Positions 7,021 through 10,606 of a stretch of 10,606 bases of DNA are shown here, piece by piece (position 1 is the first letter of the stretch; each line of letters opens with the position of its first letter). Where the stretch lies: NCBI GenBank assembly GCA_945863085.1, contig CAMBCD010000073.1:1-10606 (forward strand). The letters run 5' to 3'. The stretch comes from Bordetella parapertussis. Lineage in GTDB: Bacteria; Pseudomonadota; Gammaproteobacteria; Burkholderiales; SG8-41. The notes beneath the pieces were generated by a model. The model was not told the origin of the DNA and ran no database searches. It was given only the letters and a program-made list of their open reading frames with translations. The translations under genes were made by a program, and so were the position numbers.

Positions 7021-8433
7021 ATGTCCGGCAACACAGCGCAGTCCATTTTCGAAAAACTCTGGAATTCGCACCACATCCTGACCGATGAAGGCGAGTCGCT
7101 GATGTACGTCGACGTCGCGCTGGCACAGGAAAACACGCTGCACGCCTTCACCGCTCTGGAAAAAACCGGGCGCAAGGTGCTGCATCCGCAGCAGATATTC
7201 GCCTTCACCGATCATTACGTGCCGACCACCGGACGCGCCAAAGGCCCGGCGGGGATTCCCGACGTCGGCATCCGCAACATGGTGATCGACATGCAGGACA
7301 TGGCGAAAAAATACGGCGTCACGCTGTTCGGCATGGCCCATGAACACCAGGGCATCATGCACATCGTGCCGCCGGAGCAGGGCATTATCCAGCCGGGGCT
7401 GTTCGTGATCGGCAATGATTCGCATACGTCCACCCACGGCGCTTTCGGCTGCCTGGCCTATGGCGTCGGTGCTGCCGAATTCGCGCATGTGATGGCGACA
7501 CAGGCCTTGTGGCAAAGGAAACCCAATGCCATGCGCATCACCATCGACGGCGCGTTGGGTTTTGGTGTATCGGCCAAGGACGTGATCCTCGCGCTGATCG
7601 CCAAAATCGGTGTCGACGGCGCCCAGGGCTATGCGATGGAATACGCTGGCTCCACCATCGCTGCGCTGTCGATGGAAGGCCGCATGACCATTTGCAATAT
7701 GTCGATCGAGGCCGGTGGCCGTGTCGGTCTGATTGCGCCGGATGACAAGACGTACGCTTATGTCGAAGGCCGGCCGTACGCACCCAAAGGCCGCGCCTGG
7801 CAGCAGGCGCTGGACGGCTGGCGCGCATTGGTCACGGATGCCGGTGCTGAGTTCGACAAAGAAGTGACGCTCGATGCATCAGCCATTGCACCGACGGCGA
7901 CCTGGGGTGTCAGCCCGGAGCAGGCGCTGCCGGTAACCGGTGTAGTGCCCGATCCCGCGAGTATCAAGGACAGCAAAAAACGCTCGGAATACGAAACCGC
8001 ACTGGAATACATGGCGCTGCGTCCGGGCATGGGCCTGCAGGACATCAAGCTCGACCGCGTATTCATAGGGTCCTGCACCAACGGCCGCATCGAAGACCTG
8101 CGCGCGGCGGCGGAAGTCGCCAAACACGGCAAGGCCGTGGTGCCGACCTGGGTGGTGCCGGGCTCAATGAGCGTGATGCGTCAGGCCGAGGCCGAAGGGC
8201 TGGACCAGATATTCATCAAGGCGGGTTTTGAATGGCGCGATCCCGGTTGTTCGATGTGCACCGCCATCAACGGCGATTACCTGCAGCCGGGAGAGCGTTG
8301 CGCATCCACCTCCAACCGCAATTTCCGCAACCGCCAGGGTCCCGGCGGACGGACGCACCTGGTCAGCCCGGCGATGGCGGCAGCGGCTGCGATCAAGGGC
8401 CACCTGACCGACGTGCGGGACATGCTCAAATAA
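7021..8433 (+). CDS. leuC: LeuC-type hydro-lyase large subunit, paralogue 2
   Basis: The 470-residue protein is a clear tandem paralogue of the preceding gene and is also complete. Cluster ligands are Cys352 (GSCTNG), Cys410 and Cys413 (PGCSMC). DSHTSTHG (133-140) and DHYVPTTGR (64-72) are shared with paralogue 1. The main visible difference is near the N-terminus: where paralogue 1 reads DRALIHE, this one reads DVALAQE (31-37). The Arg is replaced by Val32 and the His by Gln36, the position that by my alignment corresponds to the substrate-binding Gln72 of pig aconitase. That implies different substrate handling. ATG 7021 has AAGGAA at 7006-7011. It is 35 bases after paralogue 1 and 19 before leuD. 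It probably shares the single LeuD small subunit. Confidence 0.92.
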   Translation: MSGNTAQSIFEKLWNSHHILTDEGESLMYVDVALAQENTLHAFTALEKTGRKVLHPQQIFAFTDHYVPTTGRAKGPAGIPDVGIRNMVIDMQDMAKKYGVTLFGMAHEHQGIMHIVPPEQGIIQPGLFVIGNDSHTSTHGAFGCLAYGVGAAEFAHVMATQALWQRKPNAMRITIDGALGFGVSAKDVILALIAKIGVDGAQGYAMEYAGSTIAALSMEGRMTICNMSIEAGGRVGLIAPDDKTYAYVEGRPYAPKGRAWQQALDGWRALVTDAGAEFDKEVTLDASAIAPTATWGVSPEQALPVTGVVPDPASIKDSKKRSEYETALEYMALRPGMGLQDIKLDRVFIGSCTNGRIEDLRAAAEVAKHGKAVVPTWVVPGSMSVMRQAEAEGLDQIFIKAGFEWRDPGCSMCTAINGDYLQPGERCASTSNRNFRNRQGPGGRTHLVSPAMAAAAAIKGHLTDVRDMLK

Positions 8434-8452
8434 GTTATCGGAGAAACTCTAT

Positions 8453-9073
8453 ATGCAACCCTTCACCACACTGACAGCCATCGCCGTGCCCATGCACGAA
8501 GCGAACATCGACACCAACCAGTTGTGCCCGACCCGGTTCAACAAGGTGCCGCGCGGCCCGAAGTATCGCGAAATCCTGTTCTACGATTCGCGCTTCCGTC
8601 CCGACGGCACGCAGACCGAGTTCATGCTCAATGCCTCGCCCTATGATCAATCCGGCGTCATCGTCGCCGACCGCAATTTCGGCTGCGGCTCTTCGCGCGA
8701 GACCGCGGTGTATGCGCTGTACGAATTCGGCATCCGCTGCGTGATCGCGCCGAGTTTCGGCGACATCTTCGCCGCGAACTGTGCGAAAAACGGCCTGCTC
8801 GCATTGACGCTGCCCGAAGAAGAGTGCGCCGCCATCCGCCGCCAGCTGCAGGACAAGCCGGGGGCCAAGGTCAGCGTCGACCTCGCCACGCAGACGGTGA
8901 CCGACGTCACCGGCAAGGTGCACAAATTCGAAATCCACGAAGTGCGCAAACGCTGCCTGCTCGAAGGGCTGGATGACATCGCCCGCACGCAGCAGTATGC
9001 GGAAAAGATCGCCGGATTCGAAAAAGGGTATTACAAGGATCGGCCCTGGCTGGGGGCATCGGCAAGAACGTAA
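8453..9073 (+). CDS. leuD: LeuD-type hydro-lyase small subunit (3-isopropylmalate dehydratase family)
   Basis: The 206-residue protein is the swivel-domain small subunit that completes the active site of a LeuC large subunit. The catalytic/substrate loop RNFGCGSSRE (74-83) is intact with the Ser and Arg that bind substrate, and VIAPSFGDIF (97-106) is the family signature. It departs from biosynthetic LeuD at two conserved places. The usual VDTDAIIP is IDTNQLCP (19-26), losing the second Asp. The usual REHAPWAL is RETAVYAL (82-89), losing the His and Trp. These sites flank the substrate pocket, so altered specificity is plausible. Length matches E. coli LeuD. GGAGA at 8440-8444 precedes the ATG. 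It is the only small subunit here for two large subunits. Confidence 0.92.
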   Translation: MQPFTTLTAIAVPMHEANIDTNQLCPTRFNKVPRGPKYREILFYDSRFRPDGTQTEFMLNASPYDQSGVIVADRNFGCGSSRETAVYALYEFGIRCVIAPSFGDIFAANCAKNGLLALTLPEEECAAIRRQLQDKPGAKVSVDLATQTVTDVTGKVHKFEIHEVRKRCLLEGLDDIARTQQYAEKIAGFEKGYYKDRPWLGASART

Positions 9074-9104
9074 GCAAATTAAAACCCGCACGCCTTAATC
9101 AAAC

Positions 9105-9135
9105 CGTCATGCCGGCAAAAGCCGGCATCCAGAAC
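9105..9135. repeat. Dispersed palindromic repeat of the MPAKAGIQ type
   Basis: ATGCCGGC (9109-9116) and GCCGGCAT (9121-9128) form a perfect 8-bp stem around an AAAA loop, flanked by CGTC before and CCAGAA after. This matches the widespread intergenic repeat of proteobacteria that reads CGTCAT..CCGGC..AAAGCCGG..ATCCAGAA and is often mis-annotated as coding because it translates to MPAKAGIQ. It lies between leuD and the second tctC and may limit read-through or protect upstream mRNA. Only one copy is in the window, so identification rests on the known consensus. Confidence 0.7.
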
Positions 9136-9186
9136 GGCGGTGGTCGGGCGCAGCAGTGTTACCGATACATCAATCAAGGAGGAGTG

Positions 9187-10176
9187 ATGGCTAAACAGTA
9201 CGCGTTTTCCGCAGTATTAATGGGTGTCGTATCGCTGACTGCAATGCCTGCGCAGGCCCAGACCTGGCAGCCCGACAAAAACGTCGAGATCGTCATCAAC
9301 ACCGCGCCGGGCAGCGGCCAGGACTCGACCGGACGGCTGATCCAGAAAATTCTGCAGGACCGCAAGGCCGTGCCGACCTCGCTGAATGTCGTCAACAAAC
9401 CCGGTGGAGGCGGCGCGATTGCCTATGGTTACCTGAACCAGCACCAGGGCGACGGGCATTTCGTGTCGATTGCTTCGAAGAGCCTGCTCACCAATCACAT
9501 TTCCGGCCGCGCACAGGTGACCTATACCCACCTGACGCCGCTGGCGATCCTGTTCGAGGAATACATCGCCGTCGCCGTCAAGGCTGATTCGCCGATCAAG
9601 AGCGGCCGCGACCTGATTGACCGCCTGAAAAAAGACCCCGGCGCGGCCAGCTTTGGTGTTGCCACCAGCCTCGGTAACCCCAACCACCAGGGTGTGGCGA
9701 TGGCGCTGAAAGTTTCGGGCGTCGATCTGCGCAAAACCAAAACACCGGTGGTCCAGTCCGGCGGCAATGCGATCACCGCGCTGCTCGGTGGCCACGTCGA
9801 TGTCGTGCCCGGTTCGGTCGGCCTGATGCGCAAACACCTCGAGGCCGGCACCATCCGCCTGATCGCCATCGCCGCGCCGCAGCGCCTGAGCGGCCTTTTT
9901 GCCAACACGCCGACCTGGAAAGAGCAGGGCGCCGACGTCACCGTTTCCAACTGGCGCGGCATGATCGGCCCCGGCAACATGACGCCGGCGCAGATGGCCT
10001 ACTGGGACGGCGCGCTGAAACAGCTCACGCAGAGCGAGGCCTGGAAAAAGGAACTTGAGAAAAACAACTGGGCTGACGAATACAAAACCAGCGCCGAGAC
10101 GAAGAAATACATGGATGCCGAGTATGCGGAGCTGAAGGCGTTTTTGACGGAGCTGGAACTGGCGAAAACTAAATAA
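9187..10176 (+). CDS. tctC: TctC/Bug-family periplasmic solute-binding protein, second copy
   Basis: The 329-residue secreted protein is a paralogue of the first TctC in this window. The signal peptide runs MAKQYAF, a hydrophobic stretch, then AQA|QTW with cleavage after about residue 24. The mature start TWQPDKNVEIVI aligns with the first copy, as do the stretches LNQH.GDGHFVS and LLGGHVDVVP. The first ligand loop differs: NTAPGSGQDSTGR (38-50) in place of PSGPGGGTDKTGR. The Asp (46) is kept but surrounding pocket residues change, which suggests a different ligand. I chose ATG 9187 because AGGAGG (9177-9182) immediately precedes it and it begins at the signal peptide; an in-frame ATG at 9109 lies in the palindromic repeat and would add 26 residues ahead of the signal. 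The 113-base gap from leuD leaves open whether it shares the operon's transcript. Confidence 0.94.
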   Translation: MAKQYAFSAVLMGVVSLTAMPAQAQTWQPDKNVEIVINTAPGSGQDSTGRLIQKILQDRKAVPTSLNVVNKPGGGGAIAYGYLNQHQGDGHFVSIASKSLLTNHISGRAQVTYTHLTPLAILFEEYIAVAVKADSPIKSGRDLIDRLKKDPGAASFGVATSLGNPNHQGVAMALKVSGVDLRKTKTPVVQSGGNAITALLGGHVDVVPGSVGLMRKHLEAGTIRLIAIAAPQRLSGLFANTPTWKEQGADVTVSNWRGMIGPGNMTPAQMAYWDGALKQLTQSEAWKKELEKNNWADEYKTSAETKKYMDAEYAELKAFLTELELAKTK

Positions 10177-10372
10177 TGATGGGCGTTGTGGAGCGAACAA
10201 CATTTCTTGCCCGTTTATCAAAAAAATCTGTGGCGCTGCCGAACATATAAAATCTATTAAAGCAATTGGTTACGATCGGTAAGGTTGTGACTAATTCCTG
10301 CTAAATCTGTGAGTTATATTTCATACGGTGACTTGTAGTTCAAATCGTTTCGGGTGTTAAGTGGGGGGGCGC
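10177..10372. other. AT-rich intergenic region at the end of the operon
   Basis: These 196 bases hold no coding frame I would support and are much richer in A and T than the operon. A TATATT hexamer (10315-10320) resembles a -10 box, but there is no good -35 at the right distance. GTTGT/ACAAC and GGGC/GCCC complementarity around 10181-10214 could fold a weak, bulged stem after tctC, but no clean terminator with a following T tract is visible. Confidence 0.4.
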
Positions 10373-10606
10373 ATGGAGCAACAAGCATTGTGGATGGTGG
10401 CGGTGATAGGTGCGGGTACACTCGTTGGTGTCTTCTACAAAATGAAGGGAGGGTTTGGGCCACTAAACCTTAGGGTCACCGGCCTTGTGTTAATAGCAGT
10501 TTTAGCGGCTCTGCTGGCAATTGCGAAGAGCGATAACCTAAATGCTGCTATGGGTATCCTCGGTGCAATCGCAGGCTACTTATTTGGCGCAAGGACTGAA
10601 GATGGG
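10373..10606 (+). CDS. Unrecognised small membrane protein, 3' end outside the window
   Basis: An ATG at 10373 opens a frame that stays open for 78 codons to the end of the window. The product is hydrophobic, with probable membrane segments at about residues 6-22, 35-51 and 57-72, ending in a GAIAGYLFGAR stretch before a polar tail. I do not recognise a family. A run of seven G residues at 10363-10369 may serve as a crude ribosome-binding site. The codon usage is more AT-tolerant (TTA, ATA, AGG, AGC) than in the operon, which together with the AT-rich leader suggests a separate, possibly acquired unit. Small holin-like or phage-associated membrane proteins look similar, but nothing here proves that. 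Confidence 0.6.
   Translation, partial: MEQQALWMVAVIGAGTLVGVFYKMKGGFGPLNLRVTGLVLIAVLAALLAIAKSDNLNAAMGILGAIAGYLFGARTEDG

Noticed and set aside
5579..9073. A leucine biosynthesis operon
   Set aside because: There is no leuA and no typical leuB, the leuC is doubled, the LeuD pocket is altered, and the genes are interleaved with an uptake transporter, so a plain biosynthetic reading is unlikely though not excluded.
9109..9186. ATG 9109 as the start of the second tctC
   Set aside because: It lies in the dispersed palindrome and would put 26 extra residues before a clear signal peptide, while ATG 9187 has an excellent ribosome-binding site.
10181..10214. Intrinsic terminator after the second tctC
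   Set aside because: The complementary arms are short and interrupted by an asymmetric bulge, and the following run is A-rich and not T-rich on the + strand.

Overview
The window comes from a GC-rich Gram-negative bacterium, most likely a betaproteobacterium in or near the Burkholderiales. That is inferred from the high-GC codon usage, the pair of Bug/TctC-type periplasmic binding proteins (a family greatly expanded in Bordetella, Cupriavidus and relatives), and a dispersed short palindrome that reads MPAKAGIQ when translated. No rRNA or other taxonomic marker is present. All complete genes are on the + strand, and no tRNA, CRISPR array or insertion sequence was seen.

Layout. (1) 2-58: the last 18 codons of an upstream gene, whose tail resembles the C-terminus of enolase-superfamily (mandelate racemase/muconate lactonizing) enzymes. 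(2) 59-342: a gene-free leader with dyad-symmetric sequences and a weak candidate promoter. (3) 343-2320: tctB and tctA, the membrane subunits of a tripartite tricarboxylate transporter (TTT). (4) 2367-3413: a TTG-initiated isocitrate/isopropylmalate dehydrogenase-family enzyme. (5) 3414-3504: an AT-rich gap with a perfect hairpin. (6) 3505-4557: a ketopantoate reductase-family enzyme. (7) 4585-5559: a first TctC binding protein. (8) 5579-9073: two tandem leuC-type genes followed by one leuD-type gene. (9) 9074-9186: a gap carrying the dispersed palindrome. (10) 9187-10176: a second TctC binding protein. (11) 10177-10606: a more AT-rich region with the start of an unrecognised small membrane protein that runs off the window.

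Working together. Genes 343-9073 are closely spaced and look like one operon, probably continuing through the second tctC. The transporter would bring in a di- or tricarboxylate. The LeuC/LeuD-type hydro-lyase would hydrate, dehydrate or isomerise it. The isocitrate/isopropylmalate dehydrogenase homologue would oxidatively decarboxylate the resulting 2-hydroxy acid to a 2-oxo acid, and the ketopantoate reductase homologue would interconvert a 2-oxo acid and a 2-hydroxy acid. This resembles a leucine or TCA-type isomerisation/decarboxylation module wired to a solute importer, so a catabolic role is more likely than leucine synthesis: there is no leuA, and the dehydrogenase looks closer to NAD-dependent isocitrate dehydrogenase than to LeuB. 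The substrate cannot be read from the sequence; alkylmalates or their dehydrated forms, maleate/D-malate, and aconitate/isocitrate-like acids are all possible. Two LeuC paralogues and two TctC paralogues suggest two related substrates, or two steps at which different large subunits share one small subunit.
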